Shown here in pieces: positions 43,600 to 54,739 of a stretch of 64,000 bases of DNA. Origin of the DNA: Sepioteuthis lessoniana (taxonomy: Eukaryota > Mollusca > Cephalopoda > Myopsida > Loliginidae); assembly GCA_963585895.1 (NCBI GenBank), contig OY757912.1:79022581-79086580 (forward strand), read 5' to 3'. Numbering within the stretch: the stretch's first letter is position 1; every line of letters starts with the position of its first letter. Below the pieces are notes generated by a model. That model was not told where the DNA came from, ran no database searches, and was given only the letters and a program-made list of their open reading frames with translations. Made by a program: the position numbers and the translations under genes.

Positions 43600-44100
43600 T
43601 TAAATGATCAATTTCTCTTTGAATTTTTTTTATTTTATTTTCGTTCATCTTTCAATGTCTGCCAAATTTCAACATCTAAGTGAATCAAATTCTATCAAGA
43701 ATGCTATCGTACTTTGAGCAAGTTCAAAAGAGAACATTTTCAACACACCCCTTCGTGATAATTCTAAGATTCTAGTTAGAGTCAGGATCAGCTAAATTCC
43801 CTGCCCACCTACCAAATCTGGCTTTTCAGAAAGAAAGAAAAAATCAATCCATTTTTCAATATTTGTTTAGTTCCAAACGTGGCACACGAAATAACATTTC
43901 TGTGCCATTTAATAAAAGGGGTAACTGTTTATGTTCGTGCACAGCTCGTGTGTTTAGCACAACACACATAAAAAAAATTCTGTAAGTTCATGTGCATTAT
44001 TATCAATGCCATTATAATGTATCCAGAGTAGAATTGGAATATTTGAAGATACAAATATATAAAGGCTTCTTAACACACCCTCATATATATAAAAGATTTC
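43600..44100. other. Unassigned AT-rich sequence
   Basis: No gene or repeat recognised before a CA/TA-rich patch at 44105-44176. Confidence 0.5.
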
Positions 44101-44176
44101 AAATACACACACATATCTATATAAAACATATATAGCCACGCATACACAAACACACACACACACACACATATATATA

Positions 44177-44585
44177 TGTATACTTACAGAAGTACCCGGT
44201 CCATACCTGTGATAAAAAGATTTTATGAACACCAGTGAGTGACATGCAAATAGGGAAGAAAGGAGTAAGGTAAGAATTAAAAAAGGTGTCCTTATTTGTA
44301 GTTGAAAGATTTCGCTATTTTTTTCAAATGAAAATTATTATTTCATTTTATGAATCGTTTGATTCTTTATTCCTTGTTAGTTTACACTTAGAATAATATA
44401 TAAAAAGATGTAACCCTATACTTGTGGAAGGTTTAAAACATTTTCGTGTTTTTTTTTTTTTTTTGTTATTTTTTTACAAGTATTTGAATAGATTTTAAAA
44501 TCCCTAAAACATTATCAAAAGAGGTTTCTTTTATTTTGACACTCAACTTTCAATAAATATTTTTTAATTCTTACCGACTACAACA
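44177..44585. other. Unassigned AT-rich sequence
   Basis: No gene or repeat family recognised. Contains a T-run at 44451-44464. Confidence 0.5.
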
Positions 44586-44753
44586 AATGGGCATACCAGC
44601 GTTGGCTGACAAATAAAGACCTACATTCATCAGCTCAGTGCGTACACTGGATGCCGTCTAGAGGACTTATCACGAGAACGAGTGGCAAGAGAGATGTCAA
44701 GGGAATCTGGGCTGTCAGCACATTTTGATGATGAGGATAATGATGATGATTGT
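44586..44753 (+). pseudogene. RTE-like LINE 3' end, strongly 5'-truncated
   Basis: Plus strand reads HTSVG then a stop, then KTYIHQLSAYTGCRLEDL, matching the last ~50 codons of the second RTE subfamily. It runs into a GATGATGAGGATAATGATGATG tail. Confidence 0.8.
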
Positions 44754-44826
44754 GGGGTTGAATGCATCTCAATCATCGTAGAAACTTTACTGGATAACGA
44801 ACAAAATAAATCAAATATGTATTTTA

Positions 44827-45106
44827 TCCTATTTACCAACTCCTCCGCTGGGGCAGGATACGACACAAGGTCAATTATTAAGCGGAGTTTAACAGGTTTG
44901 AATTCACAGTTTTCCTTCTCCTAGACTAATTGCCTCACCAAGGCTGATGAACCTAGTTTGTCCTACTATTTACCCATTGCTGGAGGGAGAATAATCGGAT
45001 TCATACCTTTATGCTATGTGAAATGCAATCAGTCTCGTCCAGGATTTGAACTCGTGTCACCGTGTCCATTTCCTACGACGATAACCATTACACCACGGGC
45101 ACCTCC
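44827..45106 (-). mobile_element. SINE A, 16-bp target-site duplication
   Basis: TCAAATATGTATTTTA flanks at 44811-44826 and 45107-45122. A short deletion removed part of the CCTTTCCCAAGGGTATTAG block. Confidence 0.95.
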
Positions 45107-45122
45107 TCAAATATGTATTTTA

Positions 45123-45830
45123 ATCGTTATCCAATAAATCTTCGTTTCAACTGAGGACTACGGTGTATAAACGGTTGGTTTAAGTTACCGCTTCCTTTAG
45201 AAGTCGGCAACTGAGATATTCCATGCCGTAATTAATGGGTTAAGTCTGAGAAAAAAAAAGAGACATTTTAATAAAAAGATAATTATGATAATGATTACAG
45301 TCGTTATTGCGAGATTCATTTTCATACTTTCTTATATTTTCTTCTTTTCTTTCTTGTAAAAATAGATTTTCTTTTTATCCTTCATTTGCACTGCGGTGTG
45401 TCACGGGAGGGTGGGGATGTCGGTCAATGACTTGCTCGGTCGCCTCTGTGACGGACGGGCCATGAGACCTGAATGTTGTTGTTGTTTTTTTTTTTTTGTT
45501 TTTTTTGCTATTGCTTTTTTTTTGTTTTGTTTTGTTTTTTTACCACGCCTTCGAACCGGCGCCTGTGAGATCGTCCTTCTTGCTGCTTACACCTGAACTT
45601 ATGAGACTGTCGGTACAAAACACTGGTTGGTTGCTTACCATTCTTGCTGGATGTCTGAACCATTTAATTCTCAGGCGCTGTACATAGTTGTGGACTGGTT
45701 TTGCTCCAATAAGCCTTAGCATCTCTCTTTACTGATCACAGGTGACCATATGCAAATATGTTTCTAGTTATGCAATTTCATTCCATTTAGACACAGTTGA
45801 AGTGTTTTTAACGTAGAAAATACAGTTCAA
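45123..45830. other. Unassigned; 45440-45690 resembles 61330-61480
   Basis: GGGCCATGAGACCTGAATGT at 45457 parallels AGGCCATGAGACTTGAGTGT at 61329, and both continue to a TTGGTTG.TTACCATTCT...ATTTAATTCT block. This suggests an unnamed dispersed repeat. A poly(T)/(GTTTT) tract lies at 45486-45541. Confidence 0.4.
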
Positions 45831-46129
45831 CTCTTGTACATTAAAAAAAAGCACATCTTGTCACATGTAGTAAAATTAGTAATAATCCTGTTTACAAAAT
45901 TTTTATTAACTTATATGCATGTACACACACATAAACACACACACACACAAACACATATACGCTCCCCTATGGGGGTTGAGCACTCTGGCGAAGGAATTTT
46001 CGGCCGCCGCTCGCATAATGCAAAGCTCTTCAAAAGAATTGAGCACTCTGCTAGCCGATAGGGTATAAAATGTAAACAAACGGACGCTACTACTGTTACA
46101 TAAATACCTTTAAAATTCCCTTAGCCAAC

Positions 46130-46262
46130 GTGGTACGCTTGTTGGCCGAGCGGTCTGAGACTTAGTCTAACGTAAGAGTTGGATGGGTTTCGATCCCGGC
46201 TTCGAGCGTCCTACGTGTCTAGCCACACTGAAGAGTTCTGATAGAACAGAACAGTCTATAAG
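46130..46262 (+). mobile_element. tRNA-derived sequence, class II (Leu/Ser-like), SINE or pseudo-tRNA
   Basis: TTGTTGGCCGAGCGGTCTGA is a box A with the long-arm tRNA look, and GGGTTTCGATCCC is box B. The acceptor arms do not pair well, so it is not a functional tRNA. One copy only, so a SINE family is not established. Confidence 0.55.
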
Positions 46263-46266
46263 ACAA

Positions 46267-46375
<109 letters not shown>

Positions 46376-46562
46376 GTATAAGTTATGATAGCGTAGACAC
46401 AGACTCAACAGTACTTGATAGCTGTCTGTTTCTCGACCATGCAATCAACCCATATTATTATTTCACTCTTTCAGGGTTTTTCACGCCTGCGTCAACTGGG
46501 GGTCCTTCAGTGAAGTCAGTTTAACATTAAATCTCCTTAGGTTTCCAGGATTCTTCTCGGTA

Positions 46563-46567
<5 letters not shown>

Positions 46568-46610
<43 letters not shown>
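46568..46610. repeat. (TA)n, ~21 units
   Basis: Pure TA run. The preceding CTCCTTAGGTTTCCAGGATT...CTCGGTATTCT (46531-46567) resembles the 3' end of the LINE at 49.3 kb. Confidence 0.85.
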
Positions 46611-46612
<2 letters not shown>

Positions 46613-47202
46613 TATTCTTTGGTCCAGTTAAACCGGAGTTGGGAGTAATTCCATCAGGACAAGAAATTATTCATGAGTGAATATTTAAATGTAAATGAAT
46701 AAATAAAATAAAATGTTAGATAGAAAATTGTGAAAAAGCATATAATACATACGTACTACTCATAAAAAGTGTAACTGATTAATGGTTTCTAAATAGTTTG
46801 GAAATTTTAAAATATTTTAAATAAATTAAATATTTGTTTTAGTTTAATATATCTATTACTGTATCATTACGTAAGGTTATTAATTAAAGTTTAAATCTAA
46901 TTCAATATAAAATCTGTAATTTAGGTCAAAATGTAATTAAAAAATAAAAAATTAAAACATTTTTTAAATAAATTTACTACATTTCTAACCAAAAATAAAA
47001 TTTAAAACGGAAGTGGGCTTAATGGGAAGATAACTCTTCACCCCTCTTCTATCCCCTCCCACTTTTCTGTGTCTATTCTAGTTTTTTTGTTTTTTTTATC
47101 TAAAAGATCTGAAGAAGTCCTGTTAATTTTTTTCGTGTTTTTGGAAATTTTCAAAAATGCGTAACAGGATGGAAATAAATTCATAATCCTATGTATTATT
47201 TC

Positions 47203-47205
<3 letters not shown>
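46611..47205. other. Very AT-rich unassigned sequence with a repeat shared with 56.4 kb
   Basis: 47115-47190 (TCCTGTTAATTTTTTTCGTG...GCGTAACAGGATGGAAATAA) is matched at 56398-56473. The block contains TCCTGTTA/TAACAGGA inverted ends. Confidence 0.55.

Positions 47206-47237
<32 letters not shown>
47206..47237. repeat. (TA)n
   Basis: About 15 TA units. Confidence 0.85.
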
Positions 47238-47241
<4 letters not shown>

Positions 47242-47245
47242 AGTT

Positions 47246-47517
47246 TCTCCACAACAAGCAGAATGCAACACAGGGTGAATGTTTTAAAGCGGAGTTAAAC
47301 ACGTTCGAATTAGAAGTTTCCCTTTCATAGACCGGTTGCGATACCAAGGTTAAAGAGCCCAATCTGCCCTAATATCTACTCCTATTTTGAATGTATGTAT
47401 ACTTTTCCCAAGGGTATTAGAGCAATGTTAAATCTAAATGGTCCAATCTAGAGTTTGATCTCGGGTCATAGTGTCCATTTCCTTCGACGACAACCATTAC
47501 ACTCTGACCGCTTCTCC
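47246..47517 (-). mobile_element. SINE A, old diverged copy
   Basis: CAACAAGCAGAATGCAACAC (tail), GAGTTTGATCTCGGGTC (box B complement), CATTACACTCTGACCGC (head). Followed by (TA)n(GT)n. Confidence 0.7.
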
Positions 47518-47699
47518 AAATATATATATGTGTGTGTGTGTGTGAGTATGTGTGTGCGTGTGTCTGTGAGTGCGCATGTTTAAATATAAAGGTATACATA
47601 AGCACACACATATATAGAGAAAGAGAAAAATTCGTAAATGCATATGTCATGTATTCATGATGAGGTGTGTACACCTTTTGAAACAGGGTAAACCTTTAA

Positions 47700-48000
47700 T
47701 TACCGGCTTAAATCAAAGTAGTTCAAGGCTACCGATGAAATTAGTACAAAGAAGAAAAAAAAAACACGTCAAATGCTTTGTATAAAAAAAACTGATAGGA
47801 AAAGAAATGAAAACAAATCACGTTAATTCATTGACGAAATAGTTACAAGAGAGATAAAGGTGAGATTTAGCTGTTTTACGCATTAACCTTCTTTGTTTAC
47901 AAAAAAAGGTTCTATCAATTTTCGATCAATTTCCTGAATGTTCCTTTAAATCTTAATTAGAATTGGATTCTCAACGATATCCGGTGACTTCTACAGGTAC
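47700..48000. other. Unassigned sequence
   Basis: No gene or repeat recognised before the RTE fragment. Confidence 0.5.
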
Positions 48001-48023
48001 GATGACTGCTATTGACAGTTTAA

Positions 48024-48314
48024 CCTATTTACCCAACCCCTCCGCTCGGGCAGGATATGACACAAGGTCAGTTTTTAAGCGGAGTTTAACAGGTTTTAAT
48101 TCAGAGTTTTCCTTCTCCTAGACTAGTTGCCTAACCAAGGCTGAAGAACTTAGTCTGTCCTACTATTTACCCATAGCTGGAGGGAGAATAATTGGATTCA
48201 TACCTTTCCCAAGGATATTAGTGCTATGTGAAATGCAATCTGGATCGCCCAGGATTTGAACTCGTGTCGCCGTGTTCATTTCCTACGACGATAACAATTA
48301 CACCACGGGCACCT
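48024..48314 (-). mobile_element. SINE A inside RTE, 15-bp target-site duplication
   Basis: CTATTGACAGTTTAA flanks at 48009-48023 and 48315-48329. Excising it joins the RTE codons TAIDSL and KTIW. Confidence 0.95.
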
Positions 48315-48346
48315 CTATTGACAGTTTAAAGACCATATGGACATCT

Positions 48347-48391
<45 letters not shown>
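48347..48391. repeat. (CT)n expansion within RTE codons
   Basis: About 22 CT units between GACCTGAT-like and GATAAAAC sequence, in place of the short GACCTCTCTGATAAA of related copies. Confidence 0.9.
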
Positions 48392-48395
<4 letters not shown>

Positions 48396-48897
48396 AAACA
48401 AAACGGGAATTCAGTCAAACTGTAGCCATGTCAATATTTCAGTATGGTTGCATCGGCAGGACCTTTAACGAACCGAAAAGAGAAAACACTAAATGGGAAC
48501 TACATACACACTCTGCGTGCTATTTTGAACAAATCCAGCAAGTAGAACTCCACCAAATAGCAGCTGTACAGCCACTTACCTCCCATCAAACAAATCATTC
48601 AAGTGAGACGAGCAAAACATGCTAGGCACAGCGACGTTTTCCTATGTCCTTTTAAACTTGGATACAACAGTGTTGGCCGACCAGCAAAAACTTATTCATC
48701 TGCTCTACTTATATATTGGATACTTCTATTACTATTACGGTGGTTGTTTGAAGGAGCGACATTTTTTTCAGTTTCTATTTCCGAGTTTTTACTCATACTT
48801 ATCTTTTCATATTCTTTGAATGAGAAACTGTTGAAACTAATAGATCAATTGGAAAGTGGGTTTTTTTTTTCCTTTTATCGTCCTTAACCACATTTTA

Positions 48898-49189
48898 TCA
48901 TATTTACCCAATCCCTCCGCTCAGGCAGGATATGACACAAGGTCAATTTTTCAAGCGGAGTTTAACAAGTTTGAATTCAGAGTTTTCCTTCTCCTAGACT
49001 AGTTGCCTCACCAAGGCTGAAGAAACTAGTCTACCCTACTATTTACCCATAGCTGGAGGGAGGATAATTGGATTCATACCTTTCCCAAAGGTATTAGTGC
49101 TATGTGAAATGTAATCAGTCTCGTCCAGGATTTGAACTCGTGTCACCGTGTCCATTTCCTGCGACGATAACCATTACACCACGGGCACC
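48898..49189 (-). mobile_element. SINE A, full length
   Basis: Tail ATCATATTTACCCAATCCCT, head GCGACGATAACCATTACACC. Only a short TTTTAT repeat flanks it. Confidence 0.9.
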
Positions 49190-49324
49190 GTTTTATATAA
49201 GTATTATCTTTAGCCTAAAAACAAAAGTTTATTTCAATATTTCCTATATCAAAAAAGTTAGAAAATTTCCCCTTACGGAATAAACCGTTTAATATATAGA
49301 TTATTATTTCACTTTTTACATGAC

Positions 49325-50425
49325 AGCAAGTCTCCTCAAGTGTCCAGGACTCTTTTCAGTATTCTGACTAATCTCAACAAAGCAGTAGTTTGGATGGTCT
49401 CTACTTGTCCTCTTATTTTCAAGTCCTCCAGACCCTGTATCAACCCTTTGGGGACTGTACCAAGCCCACCAATTACAACTGGTATCACCGTCACTTTCAT
49501 GTTCCATACTTTTTTTCTCTCTTTTCGCTTTCTTTCCTTTTTACCCTGTGGTCTACTGGTACGGCAAAGTCCACTATTCGGCAGGTTCTCTTTTTTGTTG
49601 TTGTTGTTGACTATCACAAGGTCTGGTCGTCTGGCCGAGGTTGGGTGATCCATTTGTACCTCAAAATCCTAGTGAAGTTTGTGTGTCTCATTTTCTAGGA
49701 TGGATTCTCGGTTGTACATTAACCATTTGTTCGTATGGTCGAATTTAAACTTCTTGTACAATTCCCAGTGAAGCACCTTCCTACCGAATCGAGTCTAGTC
49801 TTATATTCTTTCTGTGCTAATTTGCTGCATTCGCTTTTTATGTGATTGATCGTTTCGTCTCTGTCACCAGATAATCTACATCTGTTACTTAGTTGCGTTC
49901 TATCTATTTCGGCTTTGACAAAGTCGGTCCTTTTGGCGCTGTTTTATACTGCTATTAAAAGAGATTCAATTTCTTTTCTTTTCTTAGCCATGTCCAAGTC
50001 TTCTCGTGTGAGATTTCGCTTTTTGTCGCTTGAAATGTCTATACAGTTATTTTTCTTTCCATTTTTGTTTTCTAGTTATTTTTATTTTGTTAATGCTTGT
50101 GTTGTCTGTATTGTTTCTGGTCGCTGAAATCAGTCTTCCTCTGCGCTTTTTTTTATGTAGTCTTTGAGTCGTTGTTTCGATGTATCAACGCTCTCTTCAA
50201 TACTGACGACTGCGCTTCCTACTTCTTTTCTCGACACATATAGTCTGTCAACTTTATCTCTGGGATGTGAGACCTTACGCATCGTCATGAGTTTTCTTGT
50301 TTTCCTGTCCATTTGTTTCAGTTCTTCCGTCGTCCACTTTAAAAATGGTCCCGAGTATCTTACAAGGGGTCAACCCAGGCGTTTACCATTTCTTTTCGCG
50401 TTTTCTACACAAGCACCAACCGGTG
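49325..50425 (-). pseudogene. LINE ORF2 C-terminus with CCHC and PD-(D/E)XK-like motifs
   Basis: Minus strand, 5' to 3': RYSGPFLKWTTEELKQMDRK, RKLMTMRKVSHPRDKVDRL, SIEESVDTSKQRLKDYIKK, then CRLSGDRDETINHIKSECSK, a CCHC-type zinc motif with one Cys changed to Ser, then SARRPDLVIV...CRIVDFAVPVDH, which fits the PD-(D/E)XK restriction-like endonuclease of R2/R4/Dong/NeSL-type LINEs, and finally VWNMKVTVIPVVIGGLGTV and ETIQTTALLRLVRILKRV before the 3' end at 49325. The frame is broken in several places. The clade assignment is from motif order, not from a tree. Confidence 0.7.
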
Positions 50426-50434
50426 ATTTTTACT

Positions 50435-50535
50435 GAAGTCTCAGTGACAGCAAGTCTCCTCATTTCTCCAGTGCTCTTCTTAGTAATCAAGCCAATTTTA
50501 GTTGTGTTGTTCTCCCGATAGATTCAGTTCTTTCT
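50435..50535 (-). pseudogene. 3'-end fragment of a second copy of the same LINE
   Basis: GAGGAGACTTGCTGTCACTG and CTAAGAAGAGCACTGGAG on the minus strand match the last ~30 codons and start of the 3' UTR at 49316-49380. It lies directly upstream of the truncated copy, so two fragments are joined head to tail. Confidence 0.65.
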
Positions 50536-50731
50536 CTAATCTCCAATTACCCTTGTCTCTCTTCAAAAGCTTTGCCTATCGTTCCAAGGGGTCTAACTTG
50601 TTATTCTTCTGCGTAATATCAATTTTGTTTCTCTGTTAGTTTGAGCAGTAAACTACTTTTGTACTTATCCATTGTTTTATTGAGGCACTCATGGCGTAAC
50701 GGTTGATAAACAAAGAAACCAAATCGTATAC

Positions 50732-52263
50732 ACCCCTGGGCAAAAATATAAGACCACCCTAAAAGATGAAGAAAAAGATATTGTTTACAATTTTTAGATT
50801 ATGAAAATCACATATATGAAAGATAAGATATAAAGACAATTACATTTAAAAATATGAAGAAATTTAAATTAGAATTTATGCTTAATCTAAAAATTTTGTT
50901 TTGATATAAATATAAGACCAATATGCAGAACTCTTGAATATAAAGGCAATTTTTTTATTTGATATTTTTTTAGATCCGCTGTTAGCTTGGATAACCTAAA
51001 AAATTCGGCAAGGCATACTATCAACCAGTTTCTGAAGTTAAACCGAAGGTATTTTTTCCCATGCGTTTTTGAGTTCAGAAATTGCTGAGTACTGTCGACC
51101 TCCTTCATAAACTTTTGCAACAATCAATCCCGACAAATTGTCTACAGGATTGAGGTCTGGATATCACGCTAGGTGGTCATGAAGTGTTATTTTTTGTTCA
51201 AGCAAGTACTTCTTTGTTATTGATGCATTGTGGATAGCAGCATTATCTTGCTGAAAATCCATTTTTCTCAACGTAGACGAGGCTCTTCTTGTGCAAGATA
51301 TAAATCATTTAGCATCTTCCCATAATCTGCTGCTTTTTGTTGACCACTGACAAATTTTAGTTTAAGTTTTCTTGAAGATGAGAAGCCCGACCCCATATCA
51401 TAACAGATCTTCCTCCACTATGCCTTGCAGAGTAATTCTCTTCGGGAAATTTTTTTGCGTGCCAGTACTTCTAAAAGCCATATGGACCGTCTAAATTGAA
51501 TTTCTTTTGGTCCAAGAATACAACTTTTCGCCATTCTTTAGCACTCGTGGTTTGATATTGACGAGCATATTCCAGTCATTTCTCTTTGTGCTTCATAGTT
51601 AACCTTGGACGATGGATTCTTTTCTTATGCTTAATTTTTTCGTTGTTTAAATGCCTTCTAATTGTTCTAGTACTGCAAGGAGAATACACTAGAGATTTCA
51701 TATTTTTGATGTTGACGAAGTTTTCTTGTTTACTTCGCGAACAATTTTTCTCTTGAATTATGGTGATAATTTTTCAGGCCTGCCAGTCGGTTTTTCTTGC
51801 TCCATACTTATTTGGACTTTTCAAGTAATTGTAGACAATGGTTTTACTGGCCTTCAAAATTTGTCTTTGAGATTTTCAGACTCTTTTCAGGGCTGTAATC
51901 TCACCTTTCTCAAATTAAGATAATTTAGTTGCTTTGGCCATTTATGTTTTTAGTATCTTAAGCATTACTGTTTTAATAGCTTTTATATTACGTTGACTAT
52001 TTATGATAAATTTTTCAATCAAATTAAGACTTTTTTTTCTTTAGTTTTTATTGGTGGTTTAATATTTATGTCAAAAATAAATTTTAAAATTGAGCATAAA
52101 TGCTAATATACATATAAAAGATGAATTGAAATTTCTTCATATTTTAAATTTAAATATCTCTTAACCTTATCTTTTATATATCTGATTTTCATGATTGAAA
52201 AATTGTAAACAATATGTTTTTCTTCATTTTTGAGGGTGGTCTCATACTTTTGTCCAGGGGTGT
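50732..52263 (-). mobile_element. Tc1/Tc3-type DNA transposon, complete ends, ~1.53 kb
   Basis: Ends TACACCCCTGGGCAAAAATA (left) and the reverse complement of TACACCCCTGGACAAAAGTA (right) lie within inverted repeats that can be followed for about 200 bp, diverged after the first 40. TA occurs at both borders. The long inverted repeats suit the Tc3-like branch. Inserted just beside a SINE B-like tail (AAACAAAGAAACCAAA) on the left and a SINE C on the right. Confidence 0.9.
50955..51941 (-). pseudogene. Tc1/Tc3-like transposase, multiply broken
   Basis: Minus strand from MAKATKLS near 51941, through STRTIRRHLNNEKIKHKKR, LEYARQYQTTSAKEWRKVVF, the first catalytic Asp in LDQKKFNLDGP, KFPEENYSARHSGGRSVMIW, FQQDNAAIHNASITKKYLLE with the second Asp, and DLNPVDNLSGLIVAKVYEG. 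The third acidic residue, Glu in NPIENLWG of the family, reads Asp here (NPVDNLSG). At least five stops and several frameshifts. Inactive. Confidence 0.9.
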
Positions 52264-52265
52264 AT

Positions 52266-52530
52266 GAATAAAGTAAAAGTAAAGTTGACGACCGTAGTCG
52301 AGGGCGACCCCAAGGCTCCCTTTTCAATAGCTACTACACCGGAGAGTAGGGGAGGGCGCCACTCCTTTTCATGGATTGCTCCACTTTACCCTTAATACGT
52401 CCCTCATGATGATGATTGTTACGCAAGGAGGTATCAACTACCATTTTTTGAGTCTTTGGGATGACTCGACCTGGAGTTAAAACCGGTCTCCCGGGCTTTT
52501 GGCCTACACTCTACCCACAATTACGTACCC
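52266..52530 (-). mobile_element. SINE C
   Basis: AAGTAAAAGTAAAGTTGACG (3' end), body CCCTTTTCAATAGCTACTAC, head complement GACTCGACCTGGAGTTAAAA. A CATGATGATGATTG insertion replaces part of the body near 52405. Confidence 0.8.
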
Positions 52531-52880
52531 AGGTTTGACCTAACTGATTTTCAGGATAATTTTGACAAGTTTGAATTATCCTGAAGATTAATTAAGTGAA
52601 ACTTGCGTAGGTAGTGTCTGGCTCTTCTCGGTATTCTAGTTCTGCTTTCCTTAGCGTATTGAGCCCTTTTTACGTATTAGCTTAGATAACACTGTCGGTA
52701 TTTTTTCTTTTGGCTAGTCATTGCTGTACTGGTTGATTATTTTCAAGCAGTACAGATGTTTTAGTCTTTTCTTTTTTATAAACTTTTTTCCAGATACCGG
52801 TTTGTAATATATTCTTTTATTTACAAATTGCATTATTTGTTTTTTTACGCTGCCTGAATTATAGAAATAGTTATTAAAAT

Positions 52881-52886
<6 letters not shown>

Positions 52887-52946
<60 letters not shown>
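52887..52946. repeat. (TA)n, ~30 units
   Basis: Pure TA run followed by a short GA tract. Confidence 0.9.
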
Positions 52947-52948
<2 letters not shown>

Positions 52949-53061
52949 CGAGAGAGAGAGAAAATGAGAGAGGAAGAGATGAACAAAAGCGGTAAAAGAT
53001 ATATGAATATTTCTTAATACTTATGTAAATATATAGATATGTAAATAAAGATAATTACTAA

Positions 53062-53765
53062 TGGTTAGTTGGTTGGTTGTTTTACGGCATAGCAACCCTT
53101 AAAGGTTATTTATTGCCAAATCCGGTTTATACATATATATCAAATACATATGATTTGTAAAAGAATTGTCCGTTGGTTAGAATTTTTAAACGAGCTTGAG
53201 CTCGTTGTTTAAATAGATTTCAAGTATTGCAATCTAACACTAATAGTTTTATTTGCTCACAGTTAAATGATTTCAAGTATTGCTATTTAACAGAAGTAAT
53301 TCTATTCAACATTATTGATTTGTTTACACACAATTAAAAGGTTCCAAATATCGCTATGTAATACTAATAATCTAATTAAAGAGTCATTTGTTTGCATATA
53401 TTTAAATGATTTGAAATTTAGGAAGTAATTAAATATTTCTATTTGACTCATAGATGGGACCCTGACAGGAACTACCATTCCAGGTAAGAATGGACGGATC
53501 ACGTTCTAACAGAAAGTGGCAAGTTAGACAGAGAGATAGAGATTCTAAGATAAAAAGCTAATGTAAGCTTTAGACTTCTGTCCATCTGAAACACCCTAAC
53601 TACAATTCCGGGTAAGAATGGACCCGACAATGAAATGAAGGGGTTCTCCACATTCTCCAAAGCTCCAGACTGAAATATCACCATCAGATGCAGTTTAGGC
53701 TTATATCCAAACCTCTCGTTGTGGGAAAGGGTTTTAAGCTTCTGCAAAGATTCAGTCGGGGTATT
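53062..53765 (-). mobile_element. Element D
   Basis: Tail GGTTAGTTGGTTGGTTG and hairpin TACGGCATAGCAACCC, internal repeats to 53430, a head fragment 53440-53495, then a further head 53590-53765 ending GGGTATTCTACAGCCACAAC. Meets the next copy head to head. Confidence 0.75.
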
Positions 53766-53769
53766 CTAC

Positions 53770-54328
53770 AGCCACAACCAGAAACTAAGTTTACGGTCCA
53801 ATCGTCAGAGGTCATTGAATACATCTCTGCAGAGGGTTAAAAACCACACTCCAAACGAGTGTTCTAGATATGACACTAAACAATCTGATGGTGAGACTCC
53901 CGTAATGCTGGTGTTTGGGGAATGTGACGTACCCATTCATTGCCATCACTCCCAGATCCACTCTCGCTCGGAATGGTAGCATCTAATAGGTTCATATCAA
54001 TGAGTCAAACAAAACTGTTTGACATTTAAACTGAGAGCAAACAAATGACATGCTAAATTGAGTTATTTGAAATAGAGCTGTTTGATCCTTTAACAGTGTG
54101 TAAACAAATAACTGATGTTTAAATTGTTTGTGATAATTAGCCATACTTGGAACCATTTAACTTTGTTGACTTATGCTAAATTGAATTGTTTGAAATAGAA
54201 CTGTTTGATCATTTAACTATGTGTACCTACAAAATGTGTTTACAAATCAAATACTTTATATTTAAGTAAAAACAGGATTTGGCCTTAAATAACGTGTAAT
54301 GGTTGATATGCCATAAAATCAAACCAAA
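53770..54328 (+). mobile_element. Element D, head-to-head with the preceding copy
   Basis: Head GAATACATCTCTGCAGAGGG, CACTCCCAGATCCACTCTCG, four internal repeats, tail TTTGGCCTTAAATAACGTG...GGTTGATATGCCATAAAATC. Confidence 0.8.
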
Positions 54329-54429
54329 CTTACTAAGTTTATTTTGAAATATACATACACATACGCACTCACGCATAATCAAAGTCTTTTTTTTTTTTCA
54401 AATAACGAGATTGATATTGTATTTTCAAG

Positions 54430-54730
54430 AGAGAAATAAACAATAAATAAAACCTTAATCAGAAAAGTCCCCTTGGTATTCCAATGAGTTTTTCATTGAT
54501 TAAAGCACCTCCGAAACACTTCTTTTTGATTTGTTAAGCTGCACTGTCGTATTTCTTATATTGTCCTCCCAGTCCTTAAAATCTTATCCTTAAGAGGAAC
54601 TCTCAGTTTAGGAAACAAGATATAGTCCCGTAGAGACAGGTGTAAAGGGTATAGATAAAACTGTACTCGCACAATTGTGTGTTTCACCAAAAACTGCTGT
54701 TCAAAAATTATCAAAACTGGCATCATGAAT
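54430..54730 (-). pseudogene. Mariner transposase C-terminus, decayed
   Basis: Minus-strand residues QQFLVKHTIVRVQFYLYPLH, LRDYILFPKLRVPLKDKIL and, after a stop, QKEVFRRCFNQ and KTHWNTKGTF follow the order of a mariner C-terminus (FLxKH, PYSPDLAPCDFFLFPKLK, FQxCFxxWKxRW). The DLAP motif has been lost to substitutions. A different mariner lineage from 28162-28556. Confidence 0.6.
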
Positions 54731-54739
54731 TTATTTCAG

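Larger units (their letters stand above)
48001..48755 (+). pseudogene. RTE-like LINE C-terminus split by SINE A and by a (CT)n expansion
   Basis: Coding remnant reads TAIDSL, then SINE A (48024-48314), then KTIWTSDLS, a CT-repeat encoding Leu-Ser strings, DKTKREFSQTVAMSIFQYGC and, in other frames, VRRAKHAR and SVGRPAKTY. Multiple frameshifts. Belongs to the second RTE subfamily. Confidence 0.85.

Noticed and set aside
46130..46215. Possible tRNA-Leu/Ser gene
   Set aside because: Box A and box B fit, but acceptor and anticodon stems do not pair, so it is listed as tRNA-derived.
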